A DNA stretch of 64,000 bases, from positions 310,001 through 374,000 of the forward strand of contig NZ_JBEYYO010000003.1 of the NCBI RefSeq assembly GCF_040645615.1, given 5' to 3'. Source of the DNA: Glycomyces sp040645615. Its GTDB lineage: Bacteria > Actinomycetota > Actinomycetes > Mycobacteriales > Micromonosporaceae. This document shows, piece by piece, positions 33,666 through 41,759 of the stretch. Every line of letters begins with the position of its first letter. The first letter of the stretch is position 1. A program made the translations under genes and the position numbers. The notes beneath the pieces were generated by a model that saw only the letters and a program-made list of their open reading frames with translations, had not been told where the DNA came from and ran no database searches.

Positions 33666-33701
33666 GGGCCCGCACCGCGTTTCGGGTGGCGGTGCGGGCC
33701 C
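33666..33701. terminator. bidirectional terminator
   Basis: GGGCCCGCACCGC pairs exactly with GCGGTGCGGGCCC over a 10-base loop. It sits between two convergent genes (stops at 33652 and 33721). Confidence 0.8.
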
Positions 33702-33720
33702 TTTCCTGGTTCCGGTCCGG

Positions 33721-34557
33721 TCAGCGGCCGAGGTTGCGGAAGCGGCGCACCCCCAGCGGCAGGAAGATCACCGTGATGACGACCGGCCAGATCACCGCCG
33801 CCATGAGCGCGTGCTGCTCGGGCCAGGAGCTCCCGGCGGCCACCGGGTTGCCGAAGAGCTCGCGGATCGCGGTGGCGGTGGCCGAGACGGGGTTCCACGC
33901 GGCGATGGTGCCGAGCCAGCCGGGCATGAGCTCGGGCGGGGTGAACACCGAGGAGACCATGCCGAACGGGAACGCGAGCGCGAACAGGTTCCCGGCCTGC
34001 TCGACGTTCTTGACCAGGAGCCCGATCCAGACGCCGACCCAGATGAGCGCGAACCGCAGCCACAGCAGCAGCACGAACGCGGTGAGGGTCTCCATGACCG
34101 TGCCCTCCGAGCGCCAGCCGATCGCCAGAGCGATGAGGAACAGCACGAGCAGGTCGATGGCGGCGTGGATGGTGTCGGCGATGTTGCGCCCCACCACGAC
34201 CGCCGAGGAGGCCATGGGCATGGAGCGGACGCGGTCGATGAAGCCCTTCTCCTTGGCGGAGGCGACGGCCATGGCGGTGTTCATGAACCCGAAGGCCATC
34301 GTCATGGCGAACAGGCCCGGCATGGCGTAGGCGACGTAGTCGACCCCCGCGCCCTGGCCGGTGACGTCCATGGCCGAGCCGAAGACGTACACGAACAGGA
34401 GCACCATGACGATCGGGAAGCCGAGCTGCCACAGGAAGTTGACCGGTTGGCGCCACAGGTGGGTGAACTCCTGGCCGACGATGGTCCGGTAGTCGTGGAG
34501 CGTCCATTTCAAGCGCCCGGCGAGGGTCTCGTCGGGAAGCGGGGCGAGGGTGGTCAC
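33721..34557 (-). CDS. drug-type ABC exporter permease (DrrB-like)
   Basis: A 278-residue ABC-2-type permease with six helices. It opens with a cytoplasmic helix (WTLHDYRTIVGQEFTHLWRQPVNFLWQLGFPIVMVLLF) like DrrB, and has the family's FSNTAMAV-type central loop (FMNTAMAVASAKEKGFIDRVRSMPM) and a VFTPPELMPGWLGTIAAWNPV segment before the last helix. It overlaps the ATPase gene by four bases. Together they make a small exporter for antibiotics, lipids or similar compounds; the substrate is unknown. Confidence 0.88.
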   Translation of the reverse strand: MTTLAPLPDETLAGRLKWTLHDYRTIVGQEFTHLWRQPVNFLWQLGFPIVMVLLFVYVFGSAMDVTGQGAGVDYVAYAMPGLFAMTMAFGFMNTAMAVASAKEKGFIDRVRSMPMASSAVVVGRNIADTIHAAIDLLVLFLIALAIGWRSEGTVMETLTAFVLLLWLRFALIWVGVWIGLLVKNVEQAGNLFALAFPFGMVSSVFTPPELMPGWLGTIAAWNPVSATATAIRELFGNPVAAGSSWPEQHALMAAVIWPVVITVIFLPLGVRRFRNLGR

Positions 34558-35510
34558 TGCCGTCCCTCCTTCGTTTCGGTGCCGATGAGTTCGAGGAAGG
34601 CCTCGTCCAGGGTCGGACGCCGCAGGCCGATGTCGGCGACGGTGAGGCCCCGGTCGCGCACGGCGGTCGCGGCGGCCGTCAAAGCGGCCACCGATTCCTT
34701 GACGGGCGCCGAGACGCTGGAGGCGGTCTCGTCGGCGGCGATCTCGCCGTCGGCGACGGCGGCGACGATGCCGTGCAGCGCTTCGAGGTCGGCGGTGTCG
34801 GCGGCGACGATCTCCAGCCGGTCGTGGCCCATGCGGCGCTTGAGCCCGGCCGGGGTGTCGTCGACGAGGTTGCGGCCGTGGTCGATCACGGCGATGCGGT
34901 CGCAGAGCCGGTCGGCCTCGTCGAGGTAGTGGGTGGTGAGGACGACGGTGGTGCCGTCGGCGGCCAGGCCGGAGACGGCGTCCCAGACCTCGCGCCGCCC
35001 CGCCGGGTCCAGGCCCGTCGTGGGCTCGTCCAGGAACAGGACCTGCGGGGCCAAGATCATGCTCGCGGCGAGGTCGAGGCGGCGCTTCATGCCGCCGGAG
35101 AAGCCCTTGGCCTGGCGGTCGGCCGCTTCGGTGAGGCCGAACTGGTCGAGGAGCCGGTCCGCGCGTTCGCGGGCCTGATGCTTGTTGAGCCGGAAGAGCT
35201 TGCCGAACAGGACGAGGTTCTGGCGGGCGGTGAGGACCTCGTCCACCGCGGTCTGCTGGCCGGTGAGGCCGATGCGGCGGCGGACCTGGCGGGCGTCGCG
35301 GCCGACGTCGAACCCGGCGACCCGGGCGGTGCCGGTGTCGAAGCGCAGGAGCGTGGTGAGGATGCGCACGGTGGTGGTCTTCCCCGCGCCGTTCGGGCCG
35401 AGGAGTCCCAGGACGGTGCCGGACTCGGCGGCCAGATCGAAGCCTTCGAGCGCGACGGTGTCCTTGTATCGCTTGCCGAGGTTCTGGGCCTCGACAGTCG
35501 TGGTGGTCAT
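34554..35510 (-). CDS. drug-type ABC exporter ATPase (DrrA-like)
   Basis: A 318-residue ABC ATPase. Walker A is GPNGAGKTTT at 38-47, the signature is FSGGMKRRLDLA, and Walker B is VLFLDEPTTGLDP, with the switch histidine in TTHYLDEAD. The C-terminal 90 residues form the extra domain of DrrA-type exporters. The start at 35510 faces the TetR gene across a 39-base palindromic operator, so the pair is probably repressed by that regulator and induced by its own substrate. Confidence 0.92.
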   Translation of the reverse strand: MTTTTVEAQNLGKRYKDTVALEGFDLAAESGTVLGLLGPNGAGKTTTVRILTTLLRFDTGTARVAGFDVGRDARQVRRRIGLTGQQTAVDEVLTARQNLVLFGKLFRLNKHQARERADRLLDQFGLTEAADRQAKGFSGGMKRRLDLAASMILAPQVLFLDEPTTGLDPAGRREVWDAVSGLAADGTTVVLTTHYLDEADRLCDRIAVIDHGRNLVDDTPAGLKRRMGHDRLEIVAADTADLEALHGIVAAVADGEIAADETASSVSAPVKESVAALTAAATAVRDRGLTVADIGLRRPTLDEAFLELIGTETKEGRQ

Positions 35511-35524
35511 GCTTCCCTCCTAAT

Positions 35525-35563
35525 CGGGTACGATGTACTCAATAATAGAGTACAACGTACCCG
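35525..35563. promoter_or_regulatory. TetR operator between exporter and regulator
   Basis: CGGGTACGATGTACTC (35525-35540) and GAGTACAACGTACCCG (35548-35563) are inverted copies with one mismatch, seven bases apart (AATAATA). The site lies between the divergent starts at 35510 and 35594 and can control both. Confidence 0.85.
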
Positions 35564-35593
35564 GTTAGCAACCGGGTTTAAGATGAGGTCCCT

Positions 35594-36373
35594 ATGGCGA
35601 CAGCACAGACCGGGGCGGGCGACCCCAAGCGCAGCTCAGAACTGCTCTGGCGAGCGTTCGGACCGCAACAGAGCAGGCCAGGACCCAAACCGAAACTCTC
35701 GGTCGAGCAGATCGTGGACGCCGGGATCGCGCTGGCCGACCGGGAGGGGCTCGGGGCGGTCAACATGCGGGGCGTCGCCACCGAACTGGGCGTGGGCACG
35801 ATGAGCCTCTACCGGTACGTCCCGGGCAAAGGCGAACTGCTCGACCTCATGGTCGACACCGTCTCCGGGAGGGGCAACCCCGAACTCGAAACGGGCGCCC
35901 TGGGCTGGCGGAGCGTCCTGGAATACCTCGCGACCAGCAGCCTGGAGTTCTACACCGCGCACCCGTGGATGCTGGAGATCAACCAGCGGCGCCCCGTCCT
36001 GGGACCCGAGTCGCTGCGGGGCCTGGACTACGCGCTGGGGGCCTTCGACGGGCACGACCTGCCCGACCGCGAGCAGATCCTCATCGTCACGGCCGTGTGG
36101 GGCATCGCGACCGGGATCGCGCTGTCGTACCTGATCCAGGACACGCCCACCGAGCAGGGCGGGCCGGTCTCCTCCGAGGAGGAGTGGTGGGAGGTGCAGC
36201 TCCCCTACCTCCAGCGGGCCATGGAGTCCGGGCAGTTCCCGCGCATGGCGCGCATGGAGCAGGAGGCCGCGTGGGACATCACCGCCGAGATGGCCGTGAA
36301 GCACGCCCTCGACGCCTACCTGGACGGCATCGCCCCCCGCATGGAGGCGAGCCGGATCCCTAAGTCCACCTGA
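35594..36373 (+). CDS. TetR-family regulator of the exporter
   Basis: A 259-residue repressor of the larger TetR class. The DNA-binding part (about 33-82) reads LSVEQIVDAGIALADREGLGAVNMRGVATELGVGTMSLYRYV, and the ligand-binding part (about 105-250) resembles TetR_C domains seen with drug exporters. It starts 31 bases after a perfect-looking operator shared with the ABC exporter. Its end overlaps the end of the convergent DUF4253 gene by 14 bases. Confidence 0.9.
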   Translation: MATAQTGAGDPKRSSELLWRAFGPQQSRPGPKPKLSVEQIVDAGIALADREGLGAVNMRGVATELGVGTMSLYRYVPGKGELLDLMVDTVSGRGNPELETGALGWRSVLEYLATSSLEFYTAHPWMLEINQRRPVLGPESLRGLDYALGAFDGHDLPDREQILIVTAVWGIATGIALSYLIQDTPTEQGGPVSSEEEWWEVQLPYLQRAMESGQFPRMARMEQEAAWDITAEMAVKHALDAYLDGIAPRMEASRIPKST

Positions 36374-37592
36374 AGTACCAGGCCTTGGAGCGGATCATGT
36401 GCTCGGCGAGGTCTTCGAGGGTCGGGACGCCGGAGTCGAGCAGGTCGGGGCAGTACGCGTACGCCTCGCTCGCGACGGCGAGGGCCTCCTCGGGGCCGGG
36501 CGGGCGCGGGACGTACAGCTCGACCACGTCGTAGGTCATGGCGACCAGCTCGGCCTCGAAGCGGCGGTTCCAGCTGCGCAGGACGGCCGCGTGCTCGGCG
36601 CCGTACAGCTCCCAGTTGGTCGAGCCCTTCCACGGGAACATGGCCGGGATCTTCCAGCCCGCGTCGGCCTCGACCAGGCCGAGCAGGCCCTCGGACTGCG
36701 GGGTCGCGAAGTCGGAGTCGCCCCTCCGGGGCAGGATCGGGACCCCGCGGGCGGGCTCGCCGGCCTCGGCGGCCTTGTCGTGCAGCAGCTGGGGGGCGTC
36801 GATCTCCTCGGCGCGGGCGAGCTCGTCGTCGCCCTCGTGGATGATCGCCTCGCCGTTGTCGCGCCACTCCTCGGGCGCGCCGAGGAGGACGGGCATCCAG
36901 CCGGTCTGCTCGGCGGCCTGGCGGATGTCGAGCCACCAGCGCAGGGCCTCGGAGGCTCGGACGCCGAAGGCCCACATCGCGGTGTCGCCGCGGCGCACCA
37001 GCTGGTGCATCTTGGGGACGGCGAGCCCTGCGGCGCGCAGGTCGCCGCGGGGCGACCCGGCGATGTCGAGCTCCTCGGAGTCGATGCGCGGCATCATCTC
37101 GTCCCGGCCGGTCCCCTGGCGGGGCGGCTCGGGTTTGTCCAATGTGAGCAATTCGCGGCGGGGCCGCTCGGGCACGAAGATGTCGCCCGACCGCTCGGGT
37201 TCGGGCACCACGCTCAGATGCGGCTGCGGCGCTTCGATCTCGGGTTCAGGCTCGGGCTCCGGGTCGGGCACGAGCCTGAGGCCGGTGGCGACCGGCGTTG
37301 CGGAAACGATGCTGTCCTCCTCCTCGTCGCGAGCTTCCGGCGAGGTGTCCGGGCTCGACTCGTCGGGGGCGGCATCGTCGAGGGCACCCGAGGACGGACC
37401 GGGATCGGCCGCGGACTCGGGTTCAGGGGTCGATGAGGGTTGGGCGGCGGGATCTGGCACAGAATCTGGCGTGTCCCGGCGCCCCAACAGACGCTGGAGA
37501 AGTCCCACAGTTGACCATGATGCCCTGTCCCCCGCCCGAACGCCACGCCCACCCCCGATTCGATGAAGAGTTTCGTTGCGAGTGTCGCTCAT
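36360..37592 (-). CDS. DUF4253 domain protein
   Basis: A 410-residue protein. Residues 30-200 are a low-complexity Pro/Glu/Asp/Ser-rich region (for example PDPEPEPEPEIEAPQPH) without fold. The C-terminal 200 residues match the DUF4253 family: WMPVLLGAPEEW, a VELYVPRPPGPEEALAVASEAYAYCPDLLDSGV block, and the typical end IRSKAWYFRWT. Function unknown. The start is uncertain: ATG 37592 gives this length, GTG 37508 would drop 28 residues, and neither has a strong ribosome binding site. It is divergent from the HigBA-like pair, whose operator abuts ATG 37592. Confidence 0.7.
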   Translation of the reverse strand: MSDTRNETLHRIGGGRGVRAGDRASWSTVGLLQRLLGRRDTPDSVPDPAAQPSSTPEPESAADPGPSSGALDDAAPDESSPDTSPEARDEEEDSIVSATPVATGLRLVPDPEPEPEPEIEAPQPHLSVVPEPERSGDIFVPERPRRELLTLDKPEPPRQGTGRDEMMPRIDSEELDIAGSPRGDLRAAGLAVPKMHQLVRRGDTAMWAFGVRASEALRWWLDIRQAAEQTGWMPVLLGAPEEWRDNGEAIIHEGDDELARAEEIDAPQLLHDKAAEAGEPARGVPILPRRGDSDFATPQSEGLLGLVEADAGWKIPAMFPWKGSTNWELYGAEHAAVLRSWNRRFEAELVAMTYDVVELYVPRPPGPEEALAVASEAYAYCPDLLDSGVPTLEDLAEHMIRSKAWYFRWT

Positions 37593-37597
37593 CGGTA

Positions 37598-37629
37598 ATA
37601 CCATCGAAGGCATATACCGTCGAATGCAT
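37598..37629 (+). promoter_or_regulatory. 16-bp direct repeat overlapping the toxin start
   Basis: ATACCATCGAAGGCAT (37598-37613) is followed directly by ATACCGTCGAATGCAT (37614-37629), whose last two bases are the AT of the toxin's ATG. It is a natural autoregulatory operator for the HTH antitoxin. Confidence 0.6.
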
Positions 37630-37999
37630 GAGCATCCCGTTCTCGATCGAGCTCGAACCAGAGGTGAGGAAGTGGCTGGAGACGCTGCCCAGATCCGAAT
37701 ACGACCGGGTCGAGTTCTACGGCGATCTCCTCGCCGAGCACGGCGAGGACTTGGGCGAGCCCTATACGCGGCACTTGGGCGGGAAGCTCAGAGAGCTGCG
37801 GTTCCACTTGCCGCAGCGGCAGGTTCGGATCACCTATTGGCTGGCCCCGGAGCGCCGGATCGTGCTGCTCACGGTCTTCGCGAAGACCCTGCCGCGGGAG
37901 CGGTCGGAGGTGGAGCGGGCGCGACTGGCGCAGGTCGTGTGCGAGTCGTGGCACGACCACGCGGCCGCCGTTTACGATCGAGACTGGGAGGAGCAGTGA
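37628..37999 (+). CDS. RelE/HigB-type toxin
   Basis: A 123-residue member of the RelE/HigB fold (Gp49-like). It has KWLETLPRSEYDRVEFYGDLLAEHGEDLGEPYTRHLGGKLRELRF and then a VRITYWLAPERRIVLLTVFAKT core, with basic residues at the positions of RelE active-site residues. Such toxins cut mRNA on ribosomes. The toxin comes first and the HTH antitoxin second, the HigBA order. The stop overlaps the antitoxin ATG by one base. Confidence 0.85.
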   Translation: MSIPFSIELEPEVRKWLETLPRSEYDRVEFYGDLLAEHGEDLGEPYTRHLGGKLRELRFHLPQRQVRITYWLAPERRIVLLTVFAKTLPRERSEVERARLAQVVCESWHDHAAAVYDRDWEEQ

Positions 38000-38283
38000 T
38001 GCGAGGGTCTGGGGATCACACCGAGTGGCGCCGCTCCGGCGGCCACTCCGAGGATTACGAGGACGCGCGTCGCGCGTTCCTGCTGGGACGCTTGGTCTAC
38101 CAGCGCCGCAAGGAACTCGGGCTGAGCCAGGTCGAGCTGGCCGAACGGGCGGGCATGACGCAGCCGCAGCTCTCAAGGCTCGAAGGGGGCGGCGCGACGC
38201 CGACGATCCCGCTGCTCGAACGGCTCGCCGACGCACTCGAGGTGGAGCTCGTCATCGACTTCGCCCCGAGGATCGCGGCCTAG
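37999..38283 (+). CDS. XRE/HigA-type antitoxin
   Basis: A 94-residue protein with one helix-turn-helix (LGLSQVELAERAGMTQPQLSRLEGGGATPTI, about residues 40-69), preceded by an N-terminal extension. As in HigA proteins it should neutralise the upstream toxin and repress the pair by binding the direct repeats at 37598-37629. It starts by translational coupling to the toxin stop. The last base of its frame overlaps the end of the minus-strand microprotein gene. Confidence 0.87.
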   Translation: MRGSGDHTEWRRSGGHSEDYEDARRAFLLGRLVYQRRKELGLSQVELAERAGMTQPQLSRLEGGGATPTIPLLERLADALEVELVIDFAPRIAA

Positions 38284-38372
38284 CGGCCGCGGCCTCGTTT
38301 GAAGAGCAGGCCGAAGAAGAAGGCGCAGGTCAGGATCACTACGAGGATGATCAGGAGTTTGAAGACGATCAT
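38280..38372 (-). CDS. 30-residue membrane microprotein
   Basis: A very small gene with sequence support: ATG 38372 is preceded by GAGGT seven bases upstream. The product is MIVFKLLIILVVILT then CAFFFGLLF and the basic end KRGRGR, i.e. one transmembrane helix with a positive-inside tail. It is 28 bases downstream of the SGNH hydrolase on the same strand, so it may be cotranscribed. I do not know a homologue. Its end overlaps the convergent antitoxin gene by four bases. Confidence 0.55.
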   Translation of the reverse strand: MIVFKLLIILVVILTCAFFFGLLFKRGRGR

Positions 38373-38400
38373 GCTGGTACCTCGGTGGCGTCGGGGGTGG

Positions 38401-39165
38401 TCATCGTTCGACCCTGGTGAGGTGGGGGCGCTTGGGGGTGATCGCGTCGCCGCTGGACTTGCCGGTGAGACGGCGCTTGACCCAGGGGGCGAGGTGCTTG
38501 CCAGCCCATTGGACGCCGTTCATCTCGCGGCGGGGGCTGGGCAGGTCGGGGAGCGGCTGGAGCCAGGACGGGTCGGGATCGACCTCGAGCGCGCGGCACA
38601 CGTTCTGGGCCACGCGCTGGTGGCCGAGGGTGCTCATGTGGAGGCGGTCGACCGACCACAGGCGCGGGTCGTCGAACGCGCGGTCCTCCCACAGGTCGAC
38701 CAGGATCGCGTCGTGGCGCTTGGCGACGCGCTTGTAGGCGTCGTTCATGGTGACAAAGCGCTTGCGGATCATCGCCATGCCCGGGATGTGCGGCGATACG
38801 TCGGCGGCGGTGAAGAGGATGACCTGCGCGCCCGAGGCCTTGAGGAGACGCACCACCTCGTGGGCCCGCGTGGCCAGCGGCACCGGGTTGAAGCCCGGCC
38901 GCAGGGCGTCGTTGCTGCCCGCGGCGAAGGAGACCAGGTCGGGGCTCTGCTTGATCGCGGGGACGACCTGCTCGTCGACGATGCGGTCGAAGAGCCTGCC
39001 GCGGATGGCGAGGTTGGCGTAGGAGAAGCCCGGCCACCGCTCGGCGGCGCACCCGGCGAACAGGTCGGCCCAGCCTCGGAACCGGTCGCCGTGAGGGTCG
39101 GGGTCACCGAGCCCCTCGGTGAAACTGTCGCCGATGGCCACGAAATTCTTGTACTCCGCCGCCAA
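38401..39165 (-). CDS. SGNH/GDSL hydrolase
   Basis: A 254-residue esterase/lipase of the SGNH family. Block I is VAIGDSFTEG with Ser14 as nucleophile, the Gly is in the FSYANLAIRG block, block III is AAGSNDALRP, and block V is DRLHMSTLGH with the catalytic Asp and His. There is no signal peptide, so it is probably cytoplasmic. I choose TTG 39165 because GGAGGTGGGG stands six bases before it; a farther upstream TTG would add 10 residues. The natural ester substrate is unknown. Confidence 0.85.
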   Translation of the reverse strand: MAAEYKNFVAIGDSFTEGLGDPDPHGDRFRGWADLFAGCAAERWPGFSYANLAIRGRLFDRIVDEQVVPAIKQSPDLVSFAAGSNDALRPGFNPVPLATRAHEVVRLLKASGAQVILFTAADVSPHIPGMAMIRKRFVTMNDAYKRVAKRHDAILVDLWEDRAFDDPRLWSVDRLHMSTLGHQRVAQNVCRALEVDPDPSWLQPLPDLPSPRREMNGVQWAGKHLAPWVKRRLTGKSSGDAITPKRPHLTRVER

Positions 39166-39425
39166 TGCCCCACCTCCGATGTCGCCGTCCGCCAACCCGT
39201 TACCGCACGGGCGCTAGCCAGCATGGCTCACTGAGATAACGATCGGATTTCGATCAGGTGGCGAGCACGGCCACAGTCGTCTATCCGATACGACGCGATC
39301 GACGCTCACGATCCCCTCGACCTCCCCGCGGGCGAGGATCGCTCATCTGCGAAAACTGTCGTACCCGTAGGTCAGGGTTGTTGCGAGGGGGGCATCGTCT
39401 GTCCACTATGGAAGCCGAGCCTGCC
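39166..39425. other. intergenic region with a TGTCR-type box
   Basis: It contains a TGTCR-type box on the plus strand (39357-39378: TGTCGTACCC, six bases, CAGGGT). No plus-strand gene follows until purA, so a transcript from it would run antisense into the DAG-kinase-like gene. Nothing else seen. Confidence 0.35.
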
Positions 39426-40265
39426 TCAGGCTCCCGTGTACCAGAGGGCCGCGCCCGGCTCGACCCACCAGGTGCGCTTGCGGCGCAGCTCGTCCACCAG
39501 GCCGTCCTGGATGAACGTGACCGCGTCCTCGGGGTGGACGGCCACGGCCCGGCCGCGGGCCCGGCGCACCTCGATGCGCAGCTTCTTGCGCAGGCGGCCG
39601 ACGGTGACCGGTACGGCGACGGCCACGTCGATCTTCCCGTCGGCGGGGTCGGGCTCGGCCAGGACCATGTCGTCGGTGGCCGCGTAGCCGTCGGCGTTGG
39701 CGACCACGCACGCGAGGATCTGCTCGCTGCCGTCGGCGAGCACCACGTCGTCGAGGTTGACCACGCCGCGCCAGGGCCGGTCGCCGCCGCCCAGGCGCAC
39801 GCCGTCGACCGCGACGCCGCCGCCGTCGTGCCTCATGAGGTCGGTGCGCAGGACCGCGCCGCCGACCACGGCCTGAGCGACCTCGGCGGGCTTCTCGGGC
39901 AGGCCCAGGCGGGTCACGATCCCGGGCACGCCGCTCAGCGGCAGCACCGCGACGGCGGGCAGGTCGGGGATGGTGCGCCCTTCGGGCAGGCCCTCGGGCC
40001 GCTTGCTCGCGGCGGGCATGACGCGCCGCACCAGGCGCGCGATCACGGCGTTGACCTGCTCGTCCGATTCGGCGGCGAGCACGATCCGCTCGTCGGGGTC
40101 GTCCAGGACCGGGTCGATCTCCTCGGGTTTGGCGGCCTCGACGGTGCGCACGGCCGCGCCCAGCGACCGCAGCTCGTCGGCCAGGTGGAGCGCCTGCGTG
40201 CGCGGCCCCGGGTTGGCGCAGTTCGCCTCAAGGAGTGTCAACACCACAACGTTCACAGCCGCCAC
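39426..40265 (-). CDS. diacylglycerol kinase-like protein
   Basis: A 279-residue cytoplasmic protein that I assign to the lipid kinase-like group placed beside purA in actinomycetes. It has an N-terminal TLLEANCANPGPRTQALHLADELRSLGA region, a middle EQVNAVIARLVRR helix and a C-terminal half with RTDLMRHDGGGVAVDGVRLGGGDRPW and VVLADGSEQILACVVANADGY. The order of NTP-site glycines does not follow the classic GGDGT motif, so activity is uncertain. The assignment rests partly on gene neighbourhood. The start is GTG 40265. Confidence 0.5.
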   Translation of the reverse strand: MAAVNVVVLTLLEANCANPGPRTQALHLADELRSLGAAVRTVEAAKPEEIDPVLDDPDERIVLAAESDEQVNAVIARLVRRVMPAASKRPEGLPEGRTIPDLPAVAVLPLSGVPGIVTRLGLPEKPAEVAQAVVGGAVLRTDLMRHDGGGVAVDGVRLGGGDRPWRGVVNLDDVVLADGSEQILACVVANADGYAATDDMVLAEPDPADGKIDVAVAVPVTVGRLRKKLRIEVRRARGRAVAVHPEDAVTFIQDGLVDELRRKRTWWVEPGAALWYTGA

Positions 40266-40382
40266 CTTACGGTGTGACGGGGACCCGATTCATACTGCTC
40301 AGCCCTGCTGAGACCCCGGATAAGCCCTTGCCAGTAGGCTTACCAGGTAATCGGGTGATCAACTTCCCGGGAGGATGGGCAG

Positions 40383-41669
40383 ATGCCAGCGATCGCGGTC
40401 GTCGGAACGCAGTGGGGCGACGAGGGCAAGGGCAAGGTCACCGACCTGCTCGGTGCCGAGATGGACTACGTCGTGCGCTACCAGGGCGGCAACAACGCGG
40501 GCCACACGGTGGTCGTCCCTGACGGCACGAAGTACGCCATCCACCTGGTGCCGGTGGGCATCCTCACCCCGGGGGTGGTCCCGGTCATCGCCAACGGCGT
40601 GGTGGTGGACCCGAAGTTCCTCATCTCCGAGCTCGACGAGCTCACCGCGGGCGGCGTGGACGTCTCGAACCTCAAGCTCTCGGCCGACGCGCACCTGATC
40701 ATGCCCCACCACCGGGCTCTCGACCGCGTGGTCGAGCGGTACCTCGGCGGGGCCCGCATCGGCACCACCGGCCGCGGGATCGGTCCGGCCTACGCCGACA
40801 AGGTCGCGCGCCAGGGCATCCGCGTGCAGGACCTGCTCGACCCCAAGATCCTCACGATCAAGCTGGAGCAGATCCTCAAGGAGAAGAACCAGATCCTCGT
40901 CAAGGTCTACAACCGCAAGGCGATCGACCCGGCCGCCGTGGTCGAGGAGTACCTGGGGTACGCAGAGCGGCTCAAGCCGTACGTGGCCGACACGCGCCTC
41001 CTGCTCAACAAGGCGCTCGAAGCGGGCAAGAACGTGCTCCTCGAAGGCGCGCAGGCCACGATGCTCGACGTCGACCACGGCACTTACCCGTTCGTGACCT
41101 CCTCGAACCCGACTACGGGCGGGGCGTGCGTGGGCACCGGCATCGCGCCGCAGAAGATCACCACCGCGATCGGCATCATCAAGGCCTACACGACCCGCGT
41201 GGGCTCGGGGCCGTTCCCCTCGGAGCTGTTCGACGAGTTCGGCGAGTTCCTGCTCAAGCGCGGCGGGGAGTACGGGGTGACCACGGGCCGGCGCCGCCGC
41301 TGCGGCTGGTTCGACGCGGTCCTGGGCCGGTACGCGGTGCGCGTCAACGGGATCACCGACCTGTTCGTGACCAAGCTCGACGTGCTGTCCGAGCTTGAGC
41401 GCGTGCCGATCTGCGTGGCGTACGAAGTGGATGGCGAGCGCGTGGACGAGATGCCCATGACGCAGACCGACGTGCACCACGCCAAGCCGATCTACGAGTA
41501 CCACGACGGCTGGTACGAGGACATCTCCCACTGCCGCAAGTTCGACGAGCTGCCGCGCAACGCGCAGACGTACATCGAGCGCCTCGAAGAACTGTGCGGC
41601 GCGCAGGTGAGCGTCGTGGGCGTGGGCCCAGGGCGCGAGGAGAACATCATCCGCCACCCGATGATCTAG
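40383..41669 (+). CDS. purA: adenylosuccinate synthase
   Basis: PurA joins IMP and aspartate with GTP to give adenylosuccinate, the first committed step to AMP. The 428-residue protein is full length: GTQWGDEGKGK (phosphate-binding loop, with catalytic Asp), NNAGHTV with the catalytic His, IGTTGRGIGPAYADK, and LLEGAQATMLDVDHGTYPFVTSSNPT. The GTP site TKLDVL and the VTTGRRRRCGWFD loop follow. ATG 40383 is preceded by GGGAGG. It is transcribed alone and ends at a very strong terminator. Confidence 0.98.
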   Translation: MPAIAVVGTQWGDEGKGKVTDLLGAEMDYVVRYQGGNNAGHTVVVPDGTKYAIHLVPVGILTPGVVPVIANGVVVDPKFLISELDELTAGGVDVSNLKLSADAHLIMPHHRALDRVVERYLGGARIGTTGRGIGPAYADKVARQGIRVQDLLDPKILTIKLEQILKEKNQILVKVYNRKAIDPAAVVEEYLGYAERLKPYVADTRLLLNKALEAGKNVLLEGAQATMLDVDHGTYPFVTSSNPTTGGACVGTGIAPQKITTAIGIIKAYTTRVGSGPFPSELFDEFGEFLLKRGGEYGVTTGRRRRCGWFDAVLGRYAVRVNGITDLFVTKLDVLSELERVPICVAYEVDGERVDEMPMTQTDVHHAKPIYEYHDGWYEDISHCRKFDELPRNAQTYIERLEELCGAQVSVVGVGPGREENIIRHPMI

Positions 41670-41681
41670 CAGCGCAAGCGA

Positions 41682-41714
41682 AACGGGCCCCGGCTACGCC
41701 GGGGCCCGTTTTTT
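41682..41714 (+). terminator. purA terminator
   Basis: AACGGGCCCCGGC, loop TAC, GCCGGGGCCCGTT and then more T: a 13-bp perfect stem with T-run, 13 bases after the stop. Confidence 0.9.
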
Positions 41715-41759
41715 CGCGGGTGCGGCGGGGCTCGGCCACGAGGGCCGCCTCGCCGTGGA

